Positions 1 through 8,891 of a stretch of 33,001 nt of DNA are shown here, one piece after another; the first letter of the stretch is position 1, and the number at the start of each line of letters is the position of its first letter. A program made the position numbers and the translations under genes. The notes below the pieces were generated by a model that saw only the letters and a program-made list of their open reading frames with translations, did no database searches and was not told the DNA's origin. The stretch is from UBA4055 sp036721445 (GTDB lineage: Bacteria > UBA4055), in the NCBI GenBank assembly GCA_036721445.1, contig DAIMKZ010000011.1, forward strand, positions 1 through 33,001, read 5' to 3'.

Positions 1-9
1 ATCTATAGA

Positions 10-1146
10 TTACGAAACTCCGTTTTTACCGTCACTATTGACCTGCGGTGTTTTTAATCCCGAAGGCTTTTTAAGTACTTTTTTCGCTTCCGGCTGCTTA
101 ACGGTCTCGGCCGGCGCTCCGTAATCGAATTTATCGAGAAGAACCATCATTATCTCTTCAGTGCTTTTATCAATATTAACTCCCTTTGTAGGTACCTTTA
201 GAAGCGTAGCCACATCATCGTAGAAAGTAGAATAAGTTTCGAAAAGGGGATCTTTCTTTTTCAGAAGTATAATCACGAGCAGCACGAGTATAATTACGGA
301 AAGAATACCTATAACTACAAGCGACAATATGCTGAACACAGGATAAGATCCGCTTCCGGAGAGATCACTGTTCTGTTCATCCATTCCGGCGTAAAGATTG
401 GCCTGTTCGAGCGAGTCCTCGAGCATCATCTGTCTTATTTCGTCTTCGGAAACCGTTTCTACTTCCGCATCTACCTGAATTGCCTTAAAATTCTTTGCTG
501 TGACCAGGAAATAGAGCTGGTTTATTTTCCCTTCCGAGAGTTTCCTGTATGCGGTAATCTCACCTGAATAATTCTCCTCCGCGTTGTAAGTGACGGTGAT
601 CTCGTTCATTCCTTTTTCCAGGTTCAGTTTGTCATTTTCCCCGAAGATCAGCATGTTGTCAGGGTCTTCAACGATAAGGTTCGATACTTTTTTAAGTGAG
701 TTTATATAGAGGGTATAGGTTTTTTTGTCGGGCGTAAAATTCAGCTGAACGAAATCCATGAAAAGAGAGTCCTGCGTCATTATCCTTACTTCAGGCCGGT
801 AAATCGCAGAAACATTCAGCAGTTCTTTTTTGCCTATGTTCTTTTTCGTAAACACGAACGAAGTTGTCATCGTGCTGCCGTCTTTCAGATCTGTATTGTC
901 GAGAGTCCTGGCGTCAAAAATGAGCTGGATCGTACCGGCATTGTCGATCTTTTTCAGTACGAAAGGTCTGCTGATACCGGGCTCAAAACTGTATGTCTCC
1001 GCGCTTTTGAGCTGAAGAGTGATCGAGCCGTATTCTCCCTCTCCCAGAAAATAATTTCTCTTTTTTGAGAAATCGAGTTCGGTAGCGCTTTGAATGATTC
1101 CGGCAGCAGTAAGAACGCCGATAAAGATTAATCTTAAAATACTCAT
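10..1146 (-). CDS. Exported, membrane-anchored protein of unknown function
   Basis: The 378-residue product is not a family I recognise. Residues 1-20 form a signal peptide (MSILRLIFIGVLTAAGIIQS). A roughly 250-residue region rich in alternating beta-type patterns follows and should lie outside the inner membrane. One long hydrophobic helix spans about residues 270-297 and ends in KKK. The last ~80 residues are therefore predicted to be cytoplasmic and are Lys/Pro rich at the end. The ATG has a G-rich ribosome site (GGGGG) about 8 bases upstream. The gene starts 26 bases after priA on the same strand, so the two probably share a transcript. The layout would suit an envelope protein that signals to or docks a cytoplasmic partner, but that is inference. 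Confidence 0.7.
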   Translation of the reverse strand: MSILRLIFIGVLTAAGIIQSATELDFSKKRNYFLGEGEYGSITLQLKSAETYSFEPGISRPFVLKKIDNAGTIQLIFDARTLDNTDLKDGSTMTTSFVFTKKNIGKKELLNVSAIYRPEVRIMTQDSLFMDFVQLNFTPDKKTYTLYINSLKKVSNLIVEDPDNMLIFGENDKLNLEKGMNEITVTYNAEENYSGEITAYRKLSEGKINQLYFLVTAKNFKAIQVDAEVETVSEDEIRQMMLEDSLEQANLYAGMDEQNSDLSGSGSYPVFSILSLVVIGILSVIILVLLVIILLKKKDPLFETYSTFYDDVATLLKVPTKGVNIDKSTEEIMMVLLDKFDYGAPAETVKQPEAKKVLKKPSGLKTPQVNSDGKNGVS

Positions 1147-1172
1147 TTGCTTTTCCCCCGCAAATAATAGTT

Positions 1173-3545
1173 TTACATCAGATCTACAGGATCTACATCG
1201 ATATCTGTTTTGATTCCGGAGGGAAGTTTATGTCCTTTAAGCGTGTCTGAGACCAGACTGCGGACCTTTTTTCCGCTCCTGTCATTAATTATAAGGGATT
1301 TTATCAGAATATACAACCTAAATATATTATTTACTTTCAGTATCATTTTCTCGGCCGGTCTGTAGATCACGCACCCGGTTTTTTTTGACACAAGAGCATG
1401 ATACAGAGACATCGCCGCATTCCTCAGCTCAGGAAGCTTATCTGAACTCATCGTGATCTTTATAAGTTTTGAAAACGGCGGATATGAGGTGACGCGTCTC
1501 ATTTCAAGTTCGCTCTCCAGGAAACCTTTTGTGTCATGCTTTTCAATATACCCGATTACAGGCGAGATATCATTGAATACCTGAAGTATGACTTCGCCTT
1601 TTATTCTTCCTCTTCCTGCTCTGCCCGCGACCTGTTCTGTAAGCTGGAAAGCTCTTTCATCGGACCTGAAATCAGGGAAAATAAGTTCGGAATCCAGGTT
1701 AACGATACATACGACTGACACATCGTGAAAATCCAGTCCTTTTGCTATCATTTTCGTTCCTGTCAGGATCGAGGGGCCTGGTTTTCCGAAGAGGTTTAGT
1801 ATATCGTCGTGCGCGTTTTTTTTCCTGGTCGAATCCTGATCCATGCGGTAAACAGGCACGCCGGGGAACAGTCTTTTCAGCTCTTCCTCCACCTGCTCCG
1901 TTCCCGCACCTCTGAAATATATGTTCTCGTTGCCGCATTTGGGGCAGCTGCTCCGGCTTTTTTCGAAATATCCGCAGTAGTGGCAGATAAGCTGTTTTTT
2001 CTCAAGGTGGAAGGCCAGAGGAACCGAACATTTGGGGCACATAACTGTTTCTTTGCAGTCTGAGCATATCAGAGCCGGTGAATATCCGCGCCTGTTTTGA
2101 AGCACGATCAGCTTTCGTGAAAGAGCAAGTTCGCGCCTGAAAACATCGAGAGAGTATTTTTCAAAAATAGTGCCGGGTTTTTCTTTCTTTACTACTTTTA
2201 TATGCGGAAGTACTGCATCACTGTACCGGTTTTTTATTTCAAGAAGAGTGTATTTGCCTGTCAGGGCGTTATGGTAAGATTCTGCCGAGGGCGTTGCCGT
2301 TCCGAGTACGACAGGCGCGCCGTGAATATATCCCAGCATGACGGCTGAATTTCTGGCGCAGTATCTGGGAGCCTGGTCGGTCTGTTTGTAGGACTGATCG
2401 TGCTCCTCGTCGACTACTATCAGCCCGATGTTCTCAAGCGGCGCGAAAACGGCGGACCTCGGCCCCACGGCGACCTTATAGACGCCGTTCTTCAGTTTCT
2501 CCCAGGTTTCGTACTTCTCAAGGTCGCTTTGGCGGCTGTGTATGACCGCTACGGTATCTCCGAAGCGGCTGCGGAACTGCCTTACCATCTGAGGAGTGAG
2601 CGATATCTCGGGAACAAGTATGAGGGCAGTTCTGTTCAGGCTGAGAGTCTGTGACACCAGCCTCAAATACACAGCCGTCTTTCCGCTGCCGGTTATGCCG
2701 TGCAGCAGAAAAGCCGAGTGCTTTTCCGAAAGTATCGCGGAGATCACTTTTTCCGCGCAGTCCTTCTGCTCCTTGTTCAGCACAGGCTCCGGCGCAGGGA
2801 TTATGTTTTCGGACATAAGGCGGTCTAAATGGTCTTTTTTTAAACTTACACTTTCGACATATCCTTCCGACAGCGCTTTTTTAAGTAAAGAGGGTTTAAT
2901 ACTTCTTTCCTTCAGTTCCTTCTGCAGAACAGTACCGCCTTCACTGAACAGTACTTTAAGATCACAGAGGTCTTTTTCAGCAGGTTCTTTGCCTGTAAGC
3001 CTGTATCCCTTAAGAAGAACTTCCCTTTTCTTTATATTAATCCCGCTGATTATATTCACAAGGCCTTTTTTATTCAGGCTTCCGGCGGCTTTTATTCCTG
3101 CTGACCCGAATAATTTTTCCAGTTCTTCCAGTCCCGCAGGTCCCAGATCGCGGCAAAACCTCAGCACCGAGGATTCAGGCTCTTTCAGGCCGTCAGTTTC
3201 TTTTACGAAAACAACTTTTTTATAAGTTTTCTCCGCCATGACAGAAGGAAGTGCCAGCTTCATAACTTCGCCGAGTGAACATAAATAATGGTCAGACATC
3301 CATTTCAAAAACTTAAGCATTTTTCCTGAAAAAACTGGTTCAGCATCCAGAACTGAACCTATGGGCAGAATTTTCAGATCTTTTATATAAGCAGCTTCGG
3401 ATACGGCGAATCCGGTGATGCTTCTTCCGTTAAATACTACTGAAACCCTGCGTCCCACAATGTCTTCGACAGCGTATCCTTCACCGGCCGAGTATGTGAA
3501 CTCCTCCCGTATCGGCAGGGGCAGAGCCACATTTATATACTTCAT
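1173..3545 (-). CDS. priA: Primosomal protein N' (replication restart helicase PriA)
   Basis: PriA is a 3'-to-5' superfamily 2 DNA helicase that reloads the replisome at stalled forks. The product shows an N-terminal DNA-binding start (MKYINVALPLPIREEFTYS), a Walker A motif (HGITGSGKT), a DEEH Walker B box (VVDEEHDQSYKQ), and the diagnostic zinc region with four CxxC pairs (CSDC, CPKC, CHYC, CPKC) followed by GAGTEQVEEEL. I chose the ATG at 3545 because it gives the conserved N-terminus and has AGGGA upstream. The reading frame stays open to 3617, but the extra 24 residues look non-native. The length of about 790 residues is normal for the family. The next gene on the strand follows after 26 bases. 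Confidence 0.95.
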   Translation of the reverse strand: MKYINVALPLPIREEFTYSAGEGYAVEDIVGRRVSVVFNGRSITGFAVSEAAYIKDLKILPIGSVLDAEPVFSGKMLKFLKWMSDHYLCSLGEVMKLALPSVMAEKTYKKVVFVKETDGLKEPESSVLRFCRDLGPAGLEELEKLFGSAGIKAAGSLNKKGLVNIISGINIKKREVLLKGYRLTGKEPAEKDLCDLKVLFSEGGTVLQKELKERSIKPSLLKKALSEGYVESVSLKKDHLDRLMSENIIPAPEPVLNKEQKDCAEKVISAILSEKHSAFLLHGITGSGKTAVYLRLVSQTLSLNRTALILVPEISLTPQMVRQFRSRFGDTVAVIHSRQSDLEKYETWEKLKNGVYKVAVGPRSAVFAPLENIGLIVVDEEHDQSYKQTDQAPRYCARNSAVMLGYIHGAPVVLGTATPSAESYHNALTGKYTLLEIKNRYSDAVLPHIKVVKKEKPGTIFEKYSLDVFRRELALSRKLIVLQNRRGYSPALICSDCKETVMCPKCSVPLAFHLEKKQLICHYCGYFEKSRSSCPKCGNENIYFRGAGTEQVEEELKRLFPGVPVYRMDQDSTRKKNAHDDILNLFGKPGPSILTGTKMIAKGLDFHDVSVVCIVNLDSELIFPDFRSDERAFQLTEQVAGRAGRGRIKGEVILQVFNDISPVIGYIEKHDTKGFLESELEMRRVTSYPPFSKLIKITMSSDKLPELRNAAMSLYHALVSKKTGCVIYRPAEKMILKVNNIFRLYILIKSLIINDRSGKKVRSLVSDTLKGHKLPSGIKTDIDVDPVDLM

Positions 3546-3708
3546 TGAACGCTTCCCTGAATATTTTGTCCTAATTATAACATTTCTGATCAGGAAATCA
3601 ACATAAATATTTTTCAATTAGTATTTGCATTACCGTTTATTTAGTCTTATTTTTATACTGAACGCAGAAATGCGGAGAGATTTTTACATTTTGAAATGGA
3701 GATGATCT

Positions 3709-5625
3709 ATGGCTGAAGTTAGTTCCAGTTACAAGTTCGGTTTATACGGAAGATGTCCTGTCTGCAAGGAGATATCTAAAGAGGTATGTGAGGGATGCGG
3801 CGCTGCGGACGCTTTCACCGATTCAAGCAAGACAGGTATAGTTGTATGCTCGGCATGCGGACTTGAGCACAGCATAAGGTGTACCAGGCCCGGCTGCGGT
3901 AACGAGATAAAGATATTAAGAACGCCGAAGAATGCCGATGAAAAATCCCGTATCGAAGAGTTTATCTACAGGAAGACGAACAAAGACCTGGACAAGAGGG
4001 TATTTGTAATAAAGGAAAGCCAGAAGGCGACCGTAGTCAAAGAGATGAAAGTTCCTGTAGAAGAGATAATCAAGAAAAAGAAAGAGGAAGAAGCTGTAAT
4101 ACCTTTAAAGGATGAGATCGATATCTCGAGGATCGAAGGAACTGACAAAACTGAACAGAAATCTGTTTTTACACGGCAGGATGTTTCAGATCAGCAACCT
4201 GAACCTGTTAAAATTCCGGAACCTGAGCCGGAACCTGTTAAAGTTCCTGAGCCTGAACAGGAAGCTACGATATCTTTGAAAGAAGAATCTGAAAAAATAC
4301 CCGGAACTATTCCTTCTCCTGAAGAAAAACAGGAACTCGACAAGATAAAGAACTTCTGGAAAGCCAAAGAAATGACTATCACCGAGGAAAAAAAGGAAGA
4401 GGAGAGGAGGATAGTCAACCAGTTCTACGACGAGCACGAGGACGATGTCCTAGATAAAAAGATCAATTTTGAAAATATTTATAATGAAACTGCATTTTTT
4501 GACTGTAAAGTTTGCGGCAGAGAGGAGCAGAAGATTGTCTGCGACAAATGCGGCCAGTTCAACCAGTTCTCTCTAAATTATGACGCTCTGAGCTGCAAAT
4601 GCGGAAATGACATTAAAGTCGTTACCTGCGAATGCGGCGCAAAGCACGGACACAGCGATTTCTATCTGATCTCCGACGGAATAAAATGGCAGTATTCAAA
4701 ATCGAAGAGCTACTACAACTACAGGAAAGGCAGGATGCTCGTTTTCTCCACCTGTCCCACATGCAGCGTTTTCTCAGTCGAGAAGTGCAAGGTGTGCGGC
4801 AGCAAGGTGAATTTCGGAATGCCGAACAGGAACAACGAGATATACTGCAAGAACTGCGGATCAGTCAATCAGTTCATATGCGAGAATCGGAAATGCAACG
4901 ATACTGTCAAAACTTTGAAGAACCCTAACTCAATAGAGCAGAAACTCGAGTGGCTGAACGAGGTCATGAATTTCAAGAGCAGGGTCACTTCCGAAAAAGT
5001 AAAATACTCAGAACCCGGAAATATAAAGAACGATCCCGGAGCGATAGTTTCAAAGAGCAGCGAAGTCAGCCTCGGGGTTGAATCCCAGATAGACTTCTCC
5101 AACTCGTTCATTGAGGAGTTCGACAGCAAGACCAAAGAGATAATAACATCCTCGTTCATTTCGGAAGTCGAGAATGAAGTGAATCAGAGAAAAAAGCTGA
5201 AAGAGGAGCTTAACAACTACAATAAGAACCAGTCTTACGCTAAAGATGCACCGAAGCAGAAATTCGGTACGCCGGCCGGAGCTAAGCCCGTTATTCCAGC
5301 CGTACCTTCAGCCGATGAAGAGAATGAGCCCGGTTCTTCCGTGATCATGTTCGATGATTCGGGAAGCGGTAAAGGTAAATACATTATAATCATAGTGATA
5401 ATCGCCGCAGTTCTGGCAGCCGCATGGTTCGGCTGGAAGATGATGAGTCAGGAAGGTCCGGTTGAAAATTCTCCCGCAGAAGTTAAACAGACCGAACAGC
5501 CCGAAAATCCTGTCAAGACGTACATCGAAGAGAAGAAATCCGATATAGACGGCGCGAAAGAGGCCGTTGAAAAAGTGAACGAGGCGGCGGAAGCCCAGGA
5601 AAAAGCTATCGAGGGCATCGAGTAA
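3709..5625 (+). CDS. Tail-anchored protein with three eight-cysteine zinc-ribbon modules (unrecognised)
   Basis: I do not recognise this 638-residue protein. All 24 cysteines fall in paired CxxC-like motifs, grouped as three modules of eight. Module 1 starts at CPVC (residue 16), module 2 at CKVC (about 266) and module 3 at CPTC (about 349). Modules 1 and 3 end alike, with a C-rich GC/C pair followed by IKILRTPKN or VKTLKNPNS and an acidic helix. Module 2 uses CxC for its last two pairs. Between modules 1 and 2 lies a charged linker (about 135-230) with repeated PEPEP-VK units. A hydrophobic helix at about 558-577 follows a Gly/Ser stretch, and about 60 Glu/Ala/Lys-rich residues follow. With no signal peptide, the cysteine modules should be cytoplasmic and the tail outside. 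The start has GGAG upstream. Each module could bind two zinc ions, but that is inference. Confidence 0.8.
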   Translation: MAEVSSSYKFGLYGRCPVCKEISKEVCEGCGAADAFTDSSKTGIVVCSACGLEHSIRCTRPGCGNEIKILRTPKNADEKSRIEEFIYRKTNKDLDKRVFVIKESQKATVVKEMKVPVEEIIKKKKEEEAVIPLKDEIDISRIEGTDKTEQKSVFTRQDVSDQQPEPVKIPEPEPEPVKVPEPEQEATISLKEESEKIPGTIPSPEEKQELDKIKNFWKAKEMTITEEKKEEERRIVNQFYDEHEDDVLDKKINFENIYNETAFFDCKVCGREEQKIVCDKCGQFNQFSLNYDALSCKCGNDIKVVTCECGAKHGHSDFYLISDGIKWQYSKSKSYYNYRKGRMLVFSTCPTCSVFSVEKCKVCGSKVNFGMPNRNNEIYCKNCGSVNQFICENRKCNDTVKTLKNPNSIEQKLEWLNEVMNFKSRVTSEKVKYSEPGNIKNDPGAIVSKSSEVSLGVESQIDFSNSFIEEFDSKTKEIITSSFISEVENEVNQRKKLKEELNNYNKNQSYAKDAPKQKFGTPAGAKPVIPAVPSADEENEPGSSVIMFDDSGSGKGKYIIIIVIIAAVLAAAWFGWKMMSQEGPVENSPAEVKQTEQPENPVKTYIEEKKSDIDGAKEAVEKVNEAAEAQEKAIEGIE

Positions 5626-5659
5626 GCAAAGGCCATAATTTATTCTAAATATATTCCTC

Positions 5660-5792
5660 TCACACCGGAAGCTGATTTAAAACGCTTCCGGTATTTTTTA
5701 CCTGAAACATCATAAATCCTTGCAGGACGATGCTGTTTCTTAACGGCAAAAAAACACTCACGCGTTATTTTGGAATCACTTTATGGCGTTCG
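5660..5792. repeat. Intergenic repeat element, copy 1
   Basis: This stretch resembles 32815-32948. The core at 5725-5792 aligns with 32882-32948 at about 52 of 68 positions by hand. Shared blocks are GGACGATG, TTAACGGCAAAA, CACTCACGC, CTTTATGG and TTCG. Just upstream, both copies carry a small hairpin with matching arm changes (TCCT/AGGA here, TCCCT/AGGGA in copy 2) and a similar CCGGTA-T-run. It fills the gap between two genes that converge on it. I see no coding frame in it. Confidence 0.65.
5664..5699 (+). terminator. Intrinsic terminator after the zinc-ribbon gene
   Basis: A perfect 9-bp stem, ACCGGAAGC with GCTTCCGGT, has an 11-base loop and is followed by ATTTTTTA. It lies about 40 bases after the plus-strand stop codon. 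It also forms the left edge of the longer repeated element described separately. Confidence 0.85.
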
Positions 5793-5804
5793 AAGAATAT
5801 ATAT

Positions 5805-6731
5805 TTAAAATGAAATTTCGAATCTGGTGCCGGGAACAATACGGTGCCCGTTCAAAAAGCAGCGCGCGTCGGTGGCGGCCTTGTTTTCAGGCTGAAGTTT
5901 TATTATTATGAGTGACCCTTTTCCCGCAGCGACTCTGAGTATACCTTTTTTGCAGTCCGCTTCTACTACAGTTCCAGGTTCAGCGTCTGATGGAGCAGTG
6001 TCCGATAAGGCGGCCAGTATCTTGATCCTCTTGCCCTTAAGCGCGGCGCATGCGCCGGGTCTTGGAGAAAGACCGCGAATCCTGTTGCGGATGCTTTCCG
6101 AGTCCAGTGCCCAGTCAATGACGAAGTCCGCCGGTCCGATCTTAGGCGCGGCGGGGAATGCGCCCTTTTCCTGCGGCCTAGCGGAATAATTCCCGTCGAA
6201 GATATTCTGCGCTGTGTCCGCGAGGAGCCCGGCTCCTGTGACGGCGAGCTTTTCATAGAGCGTTCCGTAATCGTCACCGTCATCTATAGCGACGGACAGG
6301 GAGGAAATTATATTTCCCGTATCGACACCCCTGTTCAGGAAAAAAACGGTGACGCCAGTTTCCTTCTCGCCGTTGAAAAGGGCGTGATTGATAGGCGCCG
6401 CTCCCCTGTATCGCGGCAGGAGCGATGCGTGAAGGTTGACTGATCCCAGTTCAGGTAATTCCAGAACGGAAAGTGGGAGTATCCTGAAAGCGACAACTAC
6501 AAAGAGGCTGGCGTTAAGTTCTTTAAGGGTATTAATGAATAGCGGGTCTTTCATGCTGACGGGCTGAAGGACAGGGATGTCCATTTCCAGAGCAGCCTCT
6601 TTTACAGGAGTGAAACTCACTTTTCTGCCGCGCCCTCTCTCTTTATCGGGCTGCGTGACGACCGCTTTTATATCGAAACCTCTTTCGCGCAGAGCTTTCA
6701 GCGAGCAGACGGCGAAAGGGGGAGTTCCCAT
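5805..6731 (-). CDS. fmt: Methionyl-tRNA formyltransferase
   Basis: The enzyme formylates initiator Met-tRNA using 10-formyl-tetrahydrofolate. The sequence shows the catalytic block NLHASLLPRYRGAAPINHAL with its Asn and His, followed by GVDTGNI carrying the catalytic Asp, and a C-terminal OB-like domain (LSPRPGACAALKGKRIKI). The ATG at 6731 gives MGTPPFAV, but family members normally have a first beta strand before MGTP. In-frame codons upstream read RSLIF, which fits that strand, yet no ATG, GTG or TTG occurs there before the xseB stop region. A Shine-Dalgarno-like GAGGA lies before an ATA codon at 6758, so the true start may be non-canonical. It follows xseB on the same strand. Confidence 0.93.
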   Translation of the reverse strand: MGTPPFAVCSLKALRERGFDIKAVVTQPDKERGRGRKVSFTPVKEAALEMDIPVLQPVSMKDPLFINTLKELNASLFVVVAFRILPLSVLELPELGSVNLHASLLPRYRGAAPINHALFNGEKETGVTVFFLNRGVDTGNIISSLSVAIDDGDDYGTLYEKLAVTGAGLLADTAQNIFDGNYSARPQEKGAFPAAPKIGPADFVIDWALDSESIRNRIRGLSPRPGACAALKGKRIKILAALSDTAPSDAEPGTVVEADCKKGILRVAAGKGSLIIIKLQPENKAATDARCFLNGHRIVPGTRFEISF

Positions 6732-6754
6732 AAATATCAGTGATCTGTTCTTTT

Positions 6755-6958
6755 CTATTTTATTTCCTCGGTACCGTTCCTGGAAATCTTGAGTATCTTT
6801 CCTTCAGCCTCGGTAAGCTGGTTCCTACAGAAAGTTATGAGCTTCTTACCTTCCTCGTAGAGTTCGAATGTTTTATCCAAAGGGACTTCTCCCGATTCAA
6901 GTTTTTCCATTATTTCAGTCAGCTTCTTCACGGCGTCTTCGTATTTCATTTCATTCAT
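6755..6958 (-). CDS. xseB: Exodeoxyribonuclease VII small subunit
   Basis: This 67-residue protein matches the XseB pattern: KYEDAVKKLTEIMEKLESGEVPLDKTFELYEEGKKL, with the conserved LESGE-x-LD-x-YEEG core, which forms a helical hairpin that binds the large subunit. Exonuclease VII degrades single-stranded DNA. GGAGA lies about 10 bases before the ATG and overlaps the end of aspS, so translation is probably coupled. The partner gene xseA is not in this window. The sequence of three genes aspS-xseB-fmt on one strand, with gaps under 30 bases, suggests an operon. Confidence 0.92.
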   Translation of the reverse strand: MNEMKYEDAVKKLTEIMEKLESGEVPLDKTFELYEEGKKLITFCRNQLTEAEGKILKISRNGTEEIK

Positions 6959-6962
6959 TATA

Positions 6963-8720
6963 TTATTTCTCCTTTACGATACTTATCGAAAGCTCCTCAA
7001 GCTGTTCCGGCGAAACTTGTGAAGGGGCTTCCATCATCAGGCAGTTCTGGTTCTTTGTTTTAGGAAAGGCTATAACATCACGGATCGTGTCTTCATGACA
7101 CATCAGCATTATCATTCTGTCCAAGCCGTGAGCGATCCCGCCGTGAGGAGGCGCGCCGTATTTAAAAGCGTTTAACATAAATCCGAATTTATTTTCGTAT
7201 TCTTCTTTACTCATTCCCAAAATCGAAAATACTTTTTCCTGAAGTTCACTGTCATGTATCCTGATACTGCCCGACGAAAGCTCAACTCCATTTAATACCA
7301 GATCATATAACTGACCCAGAATGTTGTCCAGATTTTCGCCTTTTTTCATATCTTCTAAAAACTCAGGTTTAGGCATTGTGAACATGTGATGCATTGCCTG
7401 CCAGCGGTTTTCTTCTTCAGAAAATTCGAACATCGGAAAATCAACAATAAAACAAAATCTGTAATCATCTTCTCTATACAGTTTCAATTCTTTCGCGATC
7501 CTGTTCCGTAAATTCCCGAGAACTTTATTTGCCAGGCTGAGTTTATCCGCCGCAAAAAAAATGATTCCGTCACTTTTCAGCTCACTTTTAACCATTATTT
7601 CATCGGCTTCAGGTTCTGATAGGAACTTGGAGATACCGCCTTCTAATTTACCGCCCGTAACCTTAACGAACGCTAAACCTTTTGCGCCCAGATGCTTAGC
7701 ATAGTCTTCATACTCACCTATTTGTTTTCTGCTCAAATTTTCAAGGCCGCTTACAGCCAGAAATTTAACAGCCTGAGCATCAGCAAAAACTTTAAAACCG
7801 GAATTCCTTGTAGCAGCAGTGATGTTTTTCAGCTTAAGACCGAATCTGATATCCGGTTTGTCAACACCATAATCTTCCATTGCCTGCAGGTATGGTATCC
7901 TTGGAAACGGTGTCTGTATTTCAACATCAATTCCCTGACTGAAACTTCTCTTCATCAGTTCTTCCGTCAACTCAAAGATCTCGTTTTCAGAAGGAAAACT
8001 GGTTTCAATATCGATTTGAGTAAATTCAGGCTGGCGGTCTCCTCTTGAATCTTCATCCCTGTAACATCTTGCGATCTGAAAATATTTATCCTGACCGGCT
8101 ACCATCAGTAACTGCTTATATATCTGAGGACTCTGCGGCAGGGCAAAGAAATTACCGGGGAAGATCCGGGAAGGGACCAGATAATCCCTCGCTCCTTCGG
8201 GCGTGCTTTTGCTGAACGTAGGTGTCTCGATCTCGATAAAACCTTTATCCGAAAGATAATTTCTGACAGCCATTGTAACTTTATGCCTGACAAGAAGGTT
8301 CTGCGTCATCTTGGAGCTTCTCAGATCAATGTAGCGGTACTGAAGCCTCAGGTCCTCCTTTGCGTCGCTTTTTCCGTCAAGAAAATTGAACGGAGGTGTT
8401 TTCGAAGCGTTCTCTATGACTATACTGTCGGCGGCGATCTCGATCTCTCCTGTGGACAGATTTTTATTAGGTTCGGGTTTGACTCTTACGATACCTGATA
8501 TTGTGACGACATATTCGTTCCTGCACCTGTTCGCCGTTTCCATGATCTCTTCTCCCAGAGAGTTAGGATCGAAGATGATCTGTGTAATACCGCTTTTGTC
8601 CCTCAGATCAAAAAATACAAGTCCCCCCAGGTTTCTGTACTTATGTATCCATCCCGATAAAACGACTCTTTTGCCTTCGTCGGTTTTTCTCAGTTCGCCG
8701 CAGCTGTTAGTTCTGTACAT
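6963..8720 (-). CDS. aspS: Aspartyl-tRNA synthetase
   Basis: The 585-residue product has the bacterial AspRS layout: an N-terminal OB anticodon-binding domain (GWIHKYRNLGGLVFFDLRDKSG), class II motif 2 (QIARCYRDEDSRGDRQPEFTQ), an inserted GAD domain (about 285-410), and motif 3 (GIAHGLDRMIMLM). QSPQIYKQLLM is the substrate-recognition flipping-loop region. Whether it also charges tRNA-Asn cannot be told here. It is the first gene of the aspS-xseB-fmt unit and has a plausible promoter just upstream. Codons are somewhat more A/T-rich at third positions than in neighbours such as metG. Confidence 0.97.
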   Translation of the reverse strand: MYRTNSCGELRKTDEGKRVVLSGWIHKYRNLGGLVFFDLRDKSGITQIIFDPNSLGEEIMETANRCRNEYVVTISGIVRVKPEPNKNLSTGEIEIAADSIVIENASKTPPFNFLDGKSDAKEDLRLQYRYIDLRSSKMTQNLLVRHKVTMAVRNYLSDKGFIEIETPTFSKSTPEGARDYLVPSRIFPGNFFALPQSPQIYKQLLMVAGQDKYFQIARCYRDEDSRGDRQPEFTQIDIETSFPSENEIFELTEELMKRSFSQGIDVEIQTPFPRIPYLQAMEDYGVDKPDIRFGLKLKNITAATRNSGFKVFADAQAVKFLAVSGLENLSRKQIGEYEDYAKHLGAKGLAFVKVTGGKLEGGISKFLSEPEADEIMVKSELKSDGIIFFAADKLSLANKVLGNLRNRIAKELKLYREDDYRFCFIVDFPMFEFSEEENRWQAMHHMFTMPKPEFLEDMKKGENLDNILGQLYDLVLNGVELSSGSIRIHDSELQEKVFSILGMSKEEYENKFGFMLNAFKYGAPPHGGIAHGLDRMIMLMCHEDTIRDVIAFPKTKNQNCLMMEAPSQVSPEQLEELSISIVKEK

Positions 8721-8756
8721 TATTAATATCCCGCAATAATTAAATTTCAGTCCGTG

Positions 8757-8785
8757 AATTTAACAATGTTTGTTCATTTAATCAA
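8757..8785 (-). promoter_or_regulatory. Putative aspS promoter
   Basis: On the minus strand, TTGATT (8780-8785) and TAAATT (8757-8762) are separated by 17 bases. The predicted transcript start lies about 30 bases before the aspS ATG. The region is AT-rich, so chance matches are possible. Confidence 0.5.
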
Positions 8786-8831
8786 TACCGAGTTGAACAA
8801 TTTTTAGTCGAAAAATAAAAGAAATTATATC

Positions 8832-8860
8832 TTGACAATTTATTAAAAACGAATTAACTT
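8832..8860 (+). promoter_or_regulatory. Putative promoter of the exbB-exbD-exbD-tonB operon
   Basis: A perfect -35 hexamer TTGACA (8832-8837) is followed after 17 bases by TAACTT (8855-8860). The predicted transcript would begin near 8867 and carry about 75 bases of leader before exbB, including a short ORF. Confidence 0.65.
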
Positions 8861-8891
8861 AAGAGCCTCTTATCGAGCCTGAGGGCAAATA

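Noticed and set aside
2596..3225. A 209-codon frame antisense to priA
   Set aside because: It is Ser/Phe-rich shadow sequence lying wholly within the PriA helicase region, with no start signal.
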